Notes under the pieces: generated by a model
Told to the model about the DNA's origin: nothing
What the model saw: only the letters and a program-made list of their open reading frames with translations
Database searches by the model: none
Part shown: piece after piece, positions 10,892 to 22,432 of the stretch
Numbering within the stretch: position 1 is the first letter of the stretch
Layout of the letters: the number at the start of each line of letters is the position of its first letter
Translations under genes and position numbers: made by a program
From: Stereocaulon alpinum
Lineage: Eukaryota > Ascomycota > Lecanoromycetes > Lecanorales > Stereocaulaceae
Direction of reading: 5' to 3'
DNA length: 64,000 nucleotides
Assembly (NCBI GenBank): GCA_018257865.1
Contig: JAEUBA010000001.1
Coordinates: forward strand, 186,001 to 250,000

Positions 10892-12103
10892 TCATGATGG
10901 TGCTTTCCTAACCTTCCATACAACCGTAACAATGCAATACGTCGTATCCTCCCACTCAGGCCCCACAGACGTCCAACGCTTACCCAAGCCCTCCCACGTC
11001 CTCTCGCTAATATGCTCCTCCGCAACAAGGATCTCCCCATTACCAATGTCAAAAGTGTATCCCCTCAGCCTTTGCACTACGCATATATTGGGGTCAGCGT
11101 AATCCTTGAACGATGCACGACAAGGTTGAAAGACAGGGTGCAAGACATGTTTGGGAATACAGCCTAACTCGCTGCTCCCCCACTAGGTCCCAAGACTCAG
11201 GAAACAATTCTAACGGAAAAGATGACGCTTCGAAAAGTACATACCAAGCGAAGCCAAATCGCCTTTCTCCTCCTCCTCCACCTCCAATTCCATCCGTAGA
11301 ACTTTCAACCCCCCAAACACTTTGTCCCAGTGCTCATAATCCAGCATATGGTTCAGACACAGTTTTGGACAATCATTCCGGTAGATTCTGCTCCTTTTCC
11401 ATTGCGTATGGCTTATAGTAATAGTGAAGTTTTTCGGGAATGGGCCGTTCCTGCCACCGCGTTCTGGGTGGAAGCCATAACGCAAATGATCAAGTTCAAG
11501 AAACAAAGTTTGATTGGAACGAACCTTGGGGCCTTCCGCTCTTTGATATTTGGGTTTTGCGACGATATGGATATGTTGCACGGCTGGGAGCTGCTCGCTC
11601 GTCAATTTCCCAAAATACTTAGTGGCACTGTTGGACAAGGGAGATAACAGGGTGAAATTGGGGCTGTAATGCAGTACATGACTATTGATAGCTACTGGTA
11701 TGAACCTTGTTTCGCTATAGATGAGTCGACAGGTACGTAAGAGGGCTGTATCGATCACACGGTGATAGAAGACACCAGGGTGGGATTCGGCCCAATCATA
11801 GTAGTGCTTAAGACTGATAAAGCCGAGGTCGTGTAGTCTGGATGTATCTTCGTAAGAAGTCAAGACAAGCTCGAAGATGGCGTCCCTGATCTCTTGGGGG
11901 AGGTTGTAAAGGGGGGAGGCGGATTGGGACTTGTTGAATGCTTGACCATTCGCGGCGCCCAGTATGTCAATCTCTTTAGTCTTATTCTCTCGCTTCACTT
12001 CTAGCCGCCTTGACTTGCGCGTTTCTAAGGCGATCTTGCCAGGCTCGCCAGTGGTACACAAATCAACCGTATTTGTTCTCATTTTGACCATTGCTCTTCT
12101 CAT
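10892..12103 (-). CDS. DUF7730-like fungal protein
   Basis: Two exons, 12103-11245 and 11163-10892, joined by an 81-bp GT-AG intron, give 376 residues. Near residue 70 begins the pattern LYNLPQEIRDAIFELVLTS, followed by LLRTCRLIYSET about 50 residues later. This is the layout of the large fungal DUF7730/F-box-like family, whose function is unknown. The frame stays open upstream of 12103 but has no earlier ATG, so ATG 12103 (or 12091) is taken as start. It is divergent from RRP4, sharing a promoter of about 240 bp. The splice was chosen because the acceptor at 11164 is the only nearby one that restores the frame. Confidence 0.75.
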
Positions 12104-12342
12104 CAACAGCACTGGGCATCTGCTGGGAAGACCGCAGCGAACATGTCCCCAAACCTTCTTGTGTATAGGACGATGGCTCCACGCCGACTCGCTTCGTCTG
12201 GTATTTGAACAATTCTTACTTGAAGCTGTACTGCAGGCTACAACCACGGCACCTAAAATCCGACGTATTCCCGAGACCACCAAGCAGAGCTTCAAATTCC
12301 TCGAGCTCTAATTCCCGCGCAACACGACCTTCAACCTTCGCA
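12104..12342. promoter_or_regulatory. bidirectional promoter, DUF7730-like gene and RRP4
   Basis: The 239-bp gap between two divergent start codons must drive both genes. The RRP4 side is C/A-rich just before the ATG. No TATA box or named binding site is evident. Confidence 0.5.
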
Positions 12343-13407
12343 ATGCCCTTCACAATTAGCGCCCCAGCTCCTCCCATACCAATTATCCACAATGGCCCTT
12401 CAGACTCCGACTCAGCGGACTCCGAAGGCGACATCGACATGGGCCGGCCCTCCAAACGCGCCAAACTCTCCACAAAATCAATAGTAACGCCCGGCGAAAC
12501 AGTGACAGATGACCCCCAATGGATGCGTGGCCATGGAACCTACACCTCGCCCCTCACATCCGCGATCCTCTCCTCTGTCTCAGGCACCCTCCAAAAAACC
12601 AATAAACTCCTCTCCATAAACCCTCTCCGTGCACGCTACACGCCCGAAATAGGCGATCTAGTTGTTGGTCGCATAGTCGAAGTACAGACCAAACGATGGA
12701 AAGTCGATCTTTCTGCTCCCTTACTCGCGCACCTCCCTCTCTCAGCTATAAACCTCCCCGGAGGAATACTGAGGAAAAGGACGACTACGGATGAGCTTGC
12801 TATTCGAAGTTTCTTTTCAGAAGGGGACTTGTTGGTGGCCGAAGTGCAGTCTATATATCAGGACGGAGCTGCGAGTCTACATACACGGAGTCTGAAATAC
12901 GGGAAATTACGGAACGGGGTCTTCTTAGCTGTGAGTGGGACAGGAGGTGGGGGCGGGGTGGTGAGGGCTAGAAGACAGGTGTGGACTGTGCATACAGGGA
13001 ATGGAGGGGGAGAAGTGGATGTGGTGTTGGGTGTCAATGGGTATATATGGATATGCAAGCACAGTGGTGGGGACCTTGTGGATGGGAAGGGAGGAGCACG
13101 GGTTTCGATTACGAGAATTGAGGATGCGGTGGGGGAGAGCATGTATTCGAATCGGAATGATGAGATAGGACCTGCTACGAGGAGGGAGATTGCGAGGCTG
13201 GCGGGGGTAGTGAGGGCGCTGGTTGAGGGGGGTGTGAGGGTCGATGAGGAGATGGTTATGACGGGGTATGAGGCTAGTTTGGGAGGAGATGATATGGAGG
13301 ATGACGATGGGGATGGGGAAGGTGAGAGTGCGGAGTATCTTGGGGGTGAGAGGGGGAAGAGGGTTGTGGAGAGGACGTTGGCTGCTGTACATGCCGCAAG
13401 AGCGTAG
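12343..13407 (+). CDS. rrp4: exosome complex subunit Rrp4
   Basis: Cap subunit of the RNA exosome, which binds RNA and guides it to the 3'-5' exonuclease in nucleus and cytoplasm. Single exon, 354 residues. The N-terminal domain contains VTPGETVTDDPQWMRGHGTY, then the S1 domain (about residues 95-180) with YTPEIGDLVVGRIVEVQTKRWKVDL and the SLHTRSLKYGKLRNG block typical of Rrp4. The KH-type region follows, with VNGYIWI. Acidic stretches at residues 20-35 and near the end (EDDDGDGEGE) are extensions. The reading frame stays open upstream, but the ATG at 12343 precedes the conserved part by the expected distance. It converges with SPT6, with 242 bp between the stops. Confidence 0.92.
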   Translation: MPFTISAPAPPIPIIHNGPSDSDSADSEGDIDMGRPSKRAKLSTKSIVTPGETVTDDPQWMRGHGTYTSPLTSAILSSVSGTLQKTNKLLSINPLRARYTPEIGDLVVGRIVEVQTKRWKVDLSAPLLAHLPLSAINLPGGILRKRTTTDELAIRSFFSEGDLLVAEVQSIYQDGAASLHTRSLKYGKLRNGVFLAVSGTGGGGGVVRARRQVWTVHTGNGGGEVDVVLGVNGYIWICKHSGGDLVDGKGGARVSITRIEDAVGESMYSNRNDEIGPATRREIARLAGVVRALVEGGVRVDEEMVMTGYEASLGGDDMEDDDGDGEGESAEYLGGERGKRVVERTLAAVHAARA

Positions 13408-13649
13408 CACTAGCGTAGACGGCAAAAAGAATGTTCCGAATAAGTCCTATGACATATAATAAGGACTGCTTGCCATCGTGGCTTATGGAGGTCGGACCGC
13501 AGTCAACCAACTCTCCAAACATATTGTTACACTTTTGTCAAACCCAGAGGTGCACCTCTCGTGGTATTCCCCGACGCCTGCTCATGCTGCATGCCTCCAA
13601 TTGCCCCAAACGAGGACTGAAGCAAAGAAGGGAACAGGCCTTTAGTGTC

Positions 13650-16600
13650 CTAACGCCTCTTGCCATTTTGCATGTTTGTGAAGACCGTCTTGAAACCATT
13701 GCACAACGACCTCATGTCAGGATACATAATCTTCTGCAGTTCAAAAGCCTGCGGAACAACCTTGACAGACCAATGCTGCACTTGAGCGTGCTGACCAGCT
13801 TTAAAGCAGAGGAAGAAGTAGCCAGCGTGCTTAGGATCGATGCAGAAGTTGTAGACGGACCGTTTGGGATTAGCTTCCGTATAGGTTGTCAACCATCGTT
13901 CTGGAGATCAGGTTAGATCGTCAATCTCAGGGAGGGGTTTGATATCATGTCTTACCAGTGTCGGCTTTGCTGAGATTCTGGTACTTCTCATGCAGCATCA
14001 TCTCATCGACCTTTTTGGCCATCGCTTTGACATGATTGACAATCAGTTCATCAAGATCACTGTAGTTGTAGCGACCTCCAATCTTTAGTGTAGTCCCCGA
14101 GGAAAGCTGATTCGACTTGTCGAGCTCCAAGACATCGATATGCTGGTAGATGTTGTCTGAAACCTTCCATGTAACAGCGAGATGATCCAATCCTTTCGAA
14201 GAAGGGCGGATGACCAAGTCACCTCGAGCTTGAGAACCCAGATACTCCTCAGCCTGGACGCTATTGAAGGGCTTGAAGAGAGGATGCTTGATGACTCTCT
14301 GCGTTCGGCCGGAGACATCGTTCTTCTCCATCATTGATTCTCTATCTTTCCGCTCCTGTTCATCGTCCCATTCATCCCTCATACGGTCGACCTCCTTTCG
14401 GTAAGGTCTTTGAAGCTCGTCCTCGCGAAGGGAGAAATTGGCGGATAGCTGTTTGCGGTTGAGATACGTTATCTTGGCTTGCACAGTCTGGTGTACGGAG
14501 AACAGCTGCTTGGCTGAGACATCAGGTCGATTCGATATTGCCAAGGCAGGCACTGTTCCCTCAATACCGCAATCCATCTTAGCTTCAACGTAGTCGTCTG
14601 CAACCTTTCTGATCGAGATAGGGACGATCATTCCCTCGCATAACGAATCGGGGGTCTCGCCTGTGAACATGGTGAAGATCTCATTGGTTGAGAGAAGGGC
14701 GAAATTTCTTCGCAACTCTTCATACGGTTGCTGCAGTTCAGCACGGATTGTCTCCAGCGTTGCTCGCTTGCGCTGATTGAAATTTCTCTCAAGCTGTTCA
14801 GCATACTCCTCCAAAATGAGATCGTTAACCTTCTCCTGTGCTTCGTCCTTGATGAGCTTTCTGACGATAGCTCCTGGACCGTTCTCTTGCTGCTCTGCTT
14901 CGATATCCTCCTCGTCTAATTCCAGAGCGTCAGCGGCCATCTTCCTTCCAAGGTCGTAGTCTTCTGGATGCACACGAGTGTTGTCTAAATAGTCTGCATC
15001 TTGCTCGGAACTATCAAAATCGATGTATAAAAAGCTGGCGCAGTTGTTCCATACTTTAGGCCCAACAGCGGCTAGCTTATTTTGATCTGGGTCGCCCACC
15101 AGCTCTGCTCGTGTTGTTACAATGCCCCCATTTAGATTGATCACTTTGATGAGCTGTGCCGCCTTGCGATACCCGAGACCGCAGATGTATGGGAGCAGAT
15201 TGGCTGTGTACAAGTCGCTGACAGCATCGTTGACTTCGACGCCGCACAGATTGACCATGTCAACCATCGCAGTCTCGAGAGCCTTGATGGTCTTCTCTTG
15301 AGGCACGTAACGTTGAGCTGGATCGAAAGTGATAGATATGATGTCTCTTCCGAGGGACGCATATTCTTTCATTGGGTTTTGAAGGTACTTAGCAAGTGCC
15401 ACACAGTACTTCGTCAGAGGCGCAAAGCCAGGGTGCTCCATGTTGGCTCGATCACTGGTCTGATACAGTCGTGCAACCTCGTCGTTGACCACCACAACTT
15501 CGAGCTTATCACTCCGGTCATTACCATCTTCGTCCTCATAGTCAGCTCCACGAAGCTCTTTTCGTTCGACGATATCGTCAATGTGCTTGTAAAGCTTTCG
15601 AGTCTCTGCAGAGAACCCAGAAACGCCAATAACATCAGGTTTCCGCCGCTCGACAAGCTCGACGAATGCTTTGACATCAGCACCGTCTTCTGTATGTCGC
15701 TCTGGGTCGCCCATAACAAGATCAGTGAATTTGCCATTCTCTAGGACTCTGCCGTCTTCTTCAACCCAGGCCCAGCATACCGCATCTCTTCCGAAGGTTC
15801 CAGTACCATTCGATAGCGCAAGTACACGTGGGATCGTACCCAGCATCATGCCTTTTGGTTTGTAAGGAGCTTGATCCAGCCTCTTCGCGTATTCATCGCG
15901 GCAGGACTTGGCGATCTCATTCTCACACTCCGTCTTCAAGGCCTCCTTCACACCTCGTGCCATGATCCTCTCCAGCTTCAAAAGAGCCATATCTAACGCC
16001 TCTCGTCGCTCACGATTCCAAGCATCAGCGATTTCGCTGTAATTGTCTGATTCAAGATCAGCATAGAGCCGCTTCTTGAAGCTCTCCGCATTCTCAATTC
16101 GGACCTTAACATCTACGAGGCCTTCTTCTTCAGCTCTTAGCATCCGAAGGAAGCGATCAGGCTTGCGGGCAATGTCGGTGAGTTGCTGGTTTCGGAGATA
16201 CTTGAAGTCGTAGTATGGATGCTGGTCATCAATTTTACGGAGGCCCTTTTCTGTCCTGAAACAATCGACTATCCCGTTCATAAAGTAAGTTTGCCGTACA
16301 ACCTTTCGCATCTTAGGGCTCAACGCGATCTCTTCTGCGAACATGGCTTTCGCAGCTCTGAGACACTGCGCACCTGACGAATAGTCTGGTGGATCCAATA
16401 CGTCCTCACTGTCCGCCATGTCATCGGGACGTTGGGTAGGATCTTCGGTGAATTGACGTCGGCCTTCCTTCTTTAAGGCGTTCTGGGCGAAAGCATCAGC
16501 CGATATGCCGAAAGCACGTACTAGCCCATAGACTTTGCCAGTCCTGATGCGCTCAAATATCATCTTGGATGCACCTGGTCGGCGCTGGGTGCCATTGGTG

Positions 16601-18127
16601 CCTGTGCCGTTGAGAGGAGGTACTTCCGCAAGCAGCGACGCATGCTGAAAGTGTATGTAGTCTTGTACATCCTGCAATTCCTCCATAGTCACTGCCTTAG
16701 GGAGCATTTCTTCTATAACCGGATCGTGGAAGTTCTTAGATAGACTTGCTAAGTTATCATAAGTGCGTTGTAGAGCACGTCGCTTCTCAATAAGTGCTCT
16801 GAACTTGAGGTCCATGTCAAAGATGTCCCATAGATCTGTTTGATTGAGTAGCTTCTCGGCGCTGATCATTTGTTCCGGAGCATTGGGATTGTAAGGATCT
16901 GGAGTAACGTTGATTGGGCGTGCATGGATCAGATAGTCTTTCCGATGCTGGAAGATGAAAGGTACTTCGTATTCGTCGATGTTCATGAATTCCAGAACTT
17001 TTGAAACCGACTTCTGGAAAGGCTCGCGAAGCTCCGCATCTAGTGCTTTCTTGGGCAGCATGAGGTCCGATATCCATATGGCTTCTTCCCGGCCCTCTTC
17101 TTCTGTGAACTCGAGATCTTTGTAGGGTTTCCTAGCTAATTGAAAGCGCTCGGGCTGATCCGTGGACCGAATCAGGTTGTCTTCATCTGTCAACATTCGA
17201 TCGATGAGCTGAGACGGTTCGAAGACATCCTTGAGCTCGATGCCTTTCATCATTGCGTCTGGATCGTCGGGGTCAATGCCCGCCTGAGCTTCCTCCTCTT
17301 GCTCCTGAAGCTCCAAAGCCCAGTCGTACTCATATCCAGTGCCAAAAGCCTCTTTCATGTCCTCCAGTGCGATCTCATCTAGACCGGACGCATCCTTTAT
17401 CCCGATGATGTTTCTGCTGGGTTTGCGGAGTACGTCTGCATCCTCTGCATCTTCCCCAGGACCCTGATCTTCTTCAAAGTCCTCTTCAATGAAACCCTCG
17501 AATTCGTCTACGAGACCTCGGGGGCCAGGACGTGGGATATCGTCCTCTTCTTCTTCATCTTCGAAGATGTCCCCAACACCCCTAGGTCTCCCGTCTCGGT
17601 CATCTTTGTGTCCACGTTTGAGACGTTTGAATTTGGGCTAAAGGGTGTCAGTAATGCAAGAATCCAGGTGAAAGTCTGACTACCTCGCTAGTGGATCGCC
17701 GCTCAATCTCCGGGTTAGCTTCTCCTATGAGATCCAAATCCTCTTCGTCCAAGCCGGCCTCCTCCTCCTCTCGTTCCTCCCTGCGACGCTTCTTCTTCTC
17801 TTGCTTTCGCCGTTCGCGTTCCTCCAAGTCCTCGTCATCATCTCCAACAATGAAGCCCTCTCCCACCTACAAACCAGGAACGCAAAAGTCAGCGGCCAAA
17901 TTCCACTGTCAACCACGGCTGCCTTTGCAATGTACCTCTCGAGCTGCCTCCTCATCGTCGTCTTCCTCCTCATCACTTGAGTCGTCAAAGTGCCCGTTGG
18001 TACCATTGACACCGTTTGTACCCTTTTTGTTCCTTCTGGCTTCGCCAGTCTCTTCATCGAATGACTCGTCCCCCTCCTCGTCGTCGAGCTCGGCCTCTCC
18101 TACAATAAGGTCTCGCAGGGCGCTCAT
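13650..18127 (-). CDS. spt6: transcription elongation factor Spt6
   Basis: Histone chaperone and elongation factor that travels with RNA polymerase II. Four exons join in phase: 18127-17936, 17866-17684, 17637-13956 and 13900-13650, giving 1435 residues, the normal length. Visible parts are an acidic N-terminus with the KFKRLKRG motif, a helix-turn-helix and death-like region, the YqgF-like domain (IPRVLALSNGTGTFGRDAVCW), the helix-hairpin-helix region (LPYICGLGYRKAAQLIKVIN), the S1 domain (CEGMIVPISIRKVADDYVEAKMD), and the C-terminal tandem SH2 (GDLVIRPSSKG; KHAGYFFLCFKA). The last intron falls inside the second SH2. The ending after NMQNG could be altered by a possible GC-AG intron (see findings). 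Confidence 0.95.
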
Positions 18128-18677
18128 GTCGAAGTTGATGGATTTATTCTGAGGTAGAGTCGAAGAAAGGTCGCCTTTCTACCAGAAGACTGCGACTCAC
18201 AACAACATGCTGCTAGGAGACGTGTCGAAGGACTACTTCAGGTAGAAGTGAAGGTTGGGCATTGTTCAAGCTTGCACAATTATTGATTGGCGGTATGCTT
18301 ATGTAATCACTTAGAAAGGCTAAAATGATGTCGATGAACTAAGGCTATACTTAGCGCACGTGGGATGCTTGGATTACAGCAGTTGCCTTTGTTAGGAAGA
18401 AGCTTTCCCATGCCTCTATCTGTTGCTTACGGTCTCAATCGGTGCCACCATAGCGCAATGGGCAGTATCTTGTGAGGCATTATCAATATGGTCTGATCGA
18501 CCGGTTAGCGACTGTCCTACTCATCTCTGATTGAATGTCCTAGATTGCCTCCGACTTATCAGGCAAACATTCATTTAGATTTGCTTACACCTGCAGCTAA
18601 TCCCCCCTGAGGGCTCCTTCTCCAGTCACAGCTAGAATTCGCCGCCCTCTCAATCTCCTCTTCAAGCTTTTAATACA
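18128..18677. promoter_or_regulatory. bidirectional promoter, SPT6 and MAPKK
   Basis: A 550-bp gap between divergent starts. No frame looks coding. A pyrimidine-rich stretch (18600-18665) precedes the MAPKK start. No specific site is named. Confidence 0.45.
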
Positions 18678-20393
18678 ATGACGGACATGAAACCGCGGAC
18701 ACTCGGGCGGAAGAACCACAAGGGACTTGCTCTGAGTGCTCCAGCTCCAAAAGCGCCTGCACCGTCAGCTGGTGACGCCCAAATACCCGGAGCTTTAGGG
18801 AATACTGAGTCAAGAGAAGATACCCTTGAGATAGGTGTAGAATTTAAATTGGACTTACGGAGCGAAGATCTAGTGGTGCTGAAGGAGCTTGGAGCTGGCA
18901 ATGGAGGCACCGTTAGCAAGGTCATGCATGCGGCGACAAAGGTGGTCATGGCTAAGAAGGTGCGTTTCAGGAGGTTGAACAATGGATAGAGGCTTCGGCT
19001 AAGACAGGAATCAAGGTCATCCATGTGGAAGCAAACAGTCGCGTCAGGAAGCAAATAGTCCGCGAGCTACAGATCATGCACGAATGTTCTTCACCCAATA
19101 TTGTTACCTTCTACGGTGCATTCCTCCATAGCTCAGGAGATGTTATCATGTGCATGGAATATATGGACTGCGGGTGAGTGCCGCTATTCCTAGTACATTC
19201 CTGCTGTTTCTGATTGACACCCAGTTCCCTTGATCGCATATCAAAAGACTTTGGTCCTGTCCGGGTAGACGTCCTAGGGAAGCTCACAGAGGCAATTATC
19301 AATGGGCTCATTTATCTCTACGAGACCCATCGCATCATGCACCGCGATATCAAGCCATCAAACGTGCTCGTCAATTCAAAGGGTGCTATCAAGCTTTGTG
19401 ATTTTGGAGTCTCAGGGGAGCTGGTCAACTCGGTAGCAAATACATTCGTCGGAACATCCACCTATATGGCACCTGAGAGAATCCAAGGAGCCAAATACTC
19501 CATCAAGTCTGATGTATGGAGCCTTGGCTTGACCGTCATGGAACTCGCAATCGGACGATTCCCATTTGATGCAAGCGACGCGGCGGCAGGAGACAGAGCG
19601 AGTGCAGGGCCAATGGGCATACTGGATCTATTACAGCAAATCGTTCACGAGCCAGCGCCAAGTCTTCCACAAAGCGATGCTTTCCCTCCTATTCTTGATG
19701 AGATGATCCAGAAATGCCTCCTCAAGAATTCTGATGAAAGGCCGACCCCTAAAGAACTTTACGTATGTATTCTTGACATCGAGCGGACCCCAAACTGATA
19801 CTGACGGAAAACCATAGGAAAATGATATGTTCCTTGCTGCTGCCAGACGAACGCCAGTGAACTTAGAAGAATGGGCCGTGCAAATGATGGAGCGCCATAA
19901 CCGCAAGTCACATCTTGCACCACAACTGTCGCCAGCTACTCGAGATCTTCTTCGTAGAGAGGAGGTACCCTCACCCAACGATACGCCGCCCTCGGCCCCT
20001 TCGACTGCGACAAAGACACCTACGTCTGGCATGATCCCAATAGTGGAAGACGACAGACGGGCTGTGCCTATTGAGATCAATGGCACCGGCATGCATTCGT
20101 CTCAGAGTACAAGCTTTGATCGCTCAGGTTTCCCACCTCGCACTTCAAGCAATATGTCGGCTCCTTCTCCAGGACGCCCACGGGATGGTGATAGCTTTAG
20201 TCCTAGGAGAGGCCTACCCACACATCCCAGAAACAGTGGAAATTTCAACTCGACCACGCTTCCAATTCGGCCGGCGCCACCACCTTCGGGTCCGCTACCT
20301 GCGCCGCCAGATGCCAGCCTCAGGAATTCGTCTGCACAGCGTTCAGTGCCCAATGGCTCTCCGTACTCATATGGCGACAACCAGCAATATTGA
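18678..20393 (+). CDS. ste7: MAP kinase kinase, Ste7/FUZ7/Mst7 type
   Basis: Dual-specificity kinase that activates the Fus3/Kss1-type MAP kinase controlling mating, filamentation and, in pathogens, infection structures. Four exons join in phase: 18678-18959, 19016-19173, 19225-19762 and 19818-20393, giving 517 residues. Motifs seen are the glycine loop ELGAGNGGTVSKV, the VAIK-like lysine in VVMAKK, RELQIMHECSSPNIVTFYGA, HRDIKPSNVLVN, DFGVSGELVNSVANTFVGTS (activation loop with Ser and Thr) and STYMAPERIQG. The GELVNSVANTFVGTSTYM block is diagnostic of the Ste7 group rather than Pbs2 or Mkk1. The C-terminal 150 residues are proline/serine-rich and disordered. Introns are 51-56 bp. Confidence 0.93.
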
Positions 20394-20846
20394 CGGCGAT
20401 CACACTACTCCACCCCATGCAATGTCGCGCGTACATGCTCAAACTTCACGGGCTCGGAGATGACCATCCATGGCCTGGCCCCCCTCTTTGAACTCTTTAC
20501 CTTCTCAGACTGTACACTTTTCCCCCCCACTTTATACCCTCTCTCAATACTCCTACCGCGCATAGCACCTTTCACAATGCATATACTAGGCGTTTCTTAT
20601 TCGCGCATGTTGCAAGTACGAATGTACGAGAACTGTAACGCAGGTCGTTCAAGTAATTGACAGCGAGCATGTGTATAGTTCGTAAGGGTCAATTGAATGG
20701 ATAAGAAGGTCCTTATCCAGTCCTATAACTACTGGGCCTCTATCTGAAGAGTGTTCGCCATTCCACTTCAATATGACCACCGCGAGTCACTCTTCCACAT
20801 TCCCCAAAACCTACATACCAGCCAACGGAAAAAAAATAGCTAGTAC
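20394..20846. other. intergenic, no gene recognised
   Basis: Pyrimidine-rich sequence after the MAPKK stop, probably its 3' UTR. No reading frame of interest is present. Confidence 0.5.
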
Positions 20847-21359
20847 CTAACACTGATCTCCTTTGTTGAAGGCAATTAAACTTCCATATGGGCCCCCGAA
20901 CGCCTGCATACTAAAACATCCCATATCCGACGAGTCGACAGGTACCCAGGTTCCGCAGGGCTTCTGACAAGAATCATCCGTTAAGAATTGTATCGTGCCT
21001 GTCGTATACTGACCCGTGCCCCAGTTAATGCCAATAGTATCTTAACCCGGTTTCCACGTTTCGCAGTCTCTAGGACTGTCTAGCGGACTATAAGAGCTGG
21101 TCAGCAGCTTAGTCTTGTGAGTGCGATTCTTTAGGGAAGGTTGAATAAGGGGGAAGGGGTGGCGGTGGGGGTAGGTGTCATACTATTGATTAGTAGTTGG
21201 GCCGCTGCAGTCATTGTTCGAGTACGTTGAGACGAAACCAAAATCTCCAGGGCTGTTTGTGTTGATACGTCTTGTTATCCTCTCTGCACCTGTGCCTTTG
21301 ATGGGGTGGGCGGTGATGCTGGCAGTGAGGAAAGCGAGGAGTAGGGCTGTGAGATACAT
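20847..21359 (-). pseudogene. small secreted cysteine-containing protein, in-frame stop
   Basis: Exon 1 starts at 21359 with a signal peptide (MYLTALLLAFLTASITAHP) and runs to about 21185, ending with a donor GTATGA. An intron of roughly 100 bp ends with TTATAG. The second exon continues with RDCETWKPG, then a TAA at about codon 75, then an uninterrupted frame of 65 codons (DTIGINWGTGQ to FNKGDQC) ending in TAG at 20849-20847. Six cysteines are spread over the mature part. The frame after the TAA is shared with a second copy at 22246-22432 with mainly silent differences, so it was coding. It is therefore a recent pseudogene, or a gene with readthrough. The family is not recognised; the features match a fungal secreted effector-like protein. 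Confidence 0.6.
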
Positions 21360-22245
21360 ATTACGGTTATGGGTTGCCGGAAGCTAGGATCAAGTTCCTG
21401 CTTGCTAAAGGCAAATGATAAGAAGATAGGGTTCATAAGATCGAACCGTGAGATGGATGGGAAACAGGACGAGCGAGAGAGTAGTCAGGGGCTGGAAACG
21501 GACAATGGAGGTACGAACGTCGACTGGTAAGTATCCGACTTCAATAAAGCCCATCTGAACAAGACACAAGTAAGGGTACAACTCCCGTTGTTCTTCCTGG
21601 GCAAAGGTTTCCAAAACCCTGTTTGTGAGTGGAACAACAAGAGAACACCACAACAAATACGGCCAGACTAAACGTCAGCGGCGAACACCATGGCGCCTTG
21701 TTCGCTCACTGCTTGGATTTCCCAAGGATGTGGGGTGTCTTGCTTGATTCAACCAATCATTTGGACATTCGCAGCTCATCGGCTCTGGGGACCTGGCACT
21801 TTCTGCTCTATCTCCATTTTGTGCTGATCCCGACCCTGCTAAACCACATCCGTACAATCGACACGCCATACTCGAGTAAACCTGCCTAGTCCGCGACAAC
21901 AACAGGTCAGAGCGAGCATTCAAGAAATGATGAAGTTGCGTTCCCTAAGCTACAACTAGAGACGCACCTCAGACGCTATACCTTCCTCCAAGCCGACTGC
22001 CCGGAAAGACATGGGACAGTATGGAATGGTCTAGAATCCCATACCACTAGTGGGATGGTGTGGGATGTACTGGGATATCCCATTCCATATCTCTTGGTAG
22101 GTATGGGATCTAGGGTCGTCTCATCCCATACCATCCCATACCTCTCTGGGCAGTATCCAAGCCCTCTGAACAAATCAGTCTTTACACCCATTCGTACTCC
22201 CTGACCAAGAAAAGTACCAACTTCCATACAGTCCACCACAAGTAC
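21360..22245. other. intergenic with a 110-bp CCCATACC/GGTATGGG repeat cluster
   Basis: No convincing gene. Frames at 21405-21656, 21629-21889 and 21675-21923 overlap one another on both strands. At 22020-22132 a cluster of direct and inverted copies of a decamer (ATCCCATACC) is present, listed separately. Confidence 0.5.
22021..22140. repeat. cluster of direct and inverted ATCCCATACC decamers
   Basis: Copies in forward orientation lie at 22036-22045 and 22123-22132, with an overlapping third copy beginning around 22133. Inverted copies lie at about 22057-22066 (one mismatch) and 22100-22109. The pair 22100-22109 / 22123-22132 is a perfect 10-bp inverted repeat around a 13-bp loop. It lies between the two small-secreted-protein copies. 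Confidence 0.6.
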
Positions 22246-22432
22246 TCATTTTAAACATGCCATCTGCCCATTACTCATCGTATTAATCTTCCATTCTGTC
22301 AACGTCGTACTAGGACAATCACTATAAGGACTCACAATCCCAGCTCTATCATCACCAGCACCGAAATTTATCCCTATAGTATCGAGGGGTGGTGGTGAGT
22401 AGGGCTGTGAGGAGGAAGGGGAGAAAGTGCAT
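22246..22432 (-). pseudogene. truncated second copy of the small secreted protein
   Basis: Begins at 22432 with MHFLPFLLTALLTTTP, a signal peptide like that of the copy at 20847-21359. It then passes directly, with a +1 frame change, into DTIGINFGAG and a 45-codon frame ending in MACLK and TGA at 22248-22246. The middle of the mature protein seen in the other copy (about 50 residues and an intron) is missing. The length (187 bp) is not a multiple of three, so it cannot be read through. The shared DTIGIN block differs from the first copy mainly at third codon positions. Confidence 0.55.

Noticed and set aside
12925..13425. 166-codon minus-strand frame across the 3' half of RRP4
   Set aside because: Antisense shadow of the G-rich RRP4 coding sequence; composition is low-complexity Pro/His/Ser.
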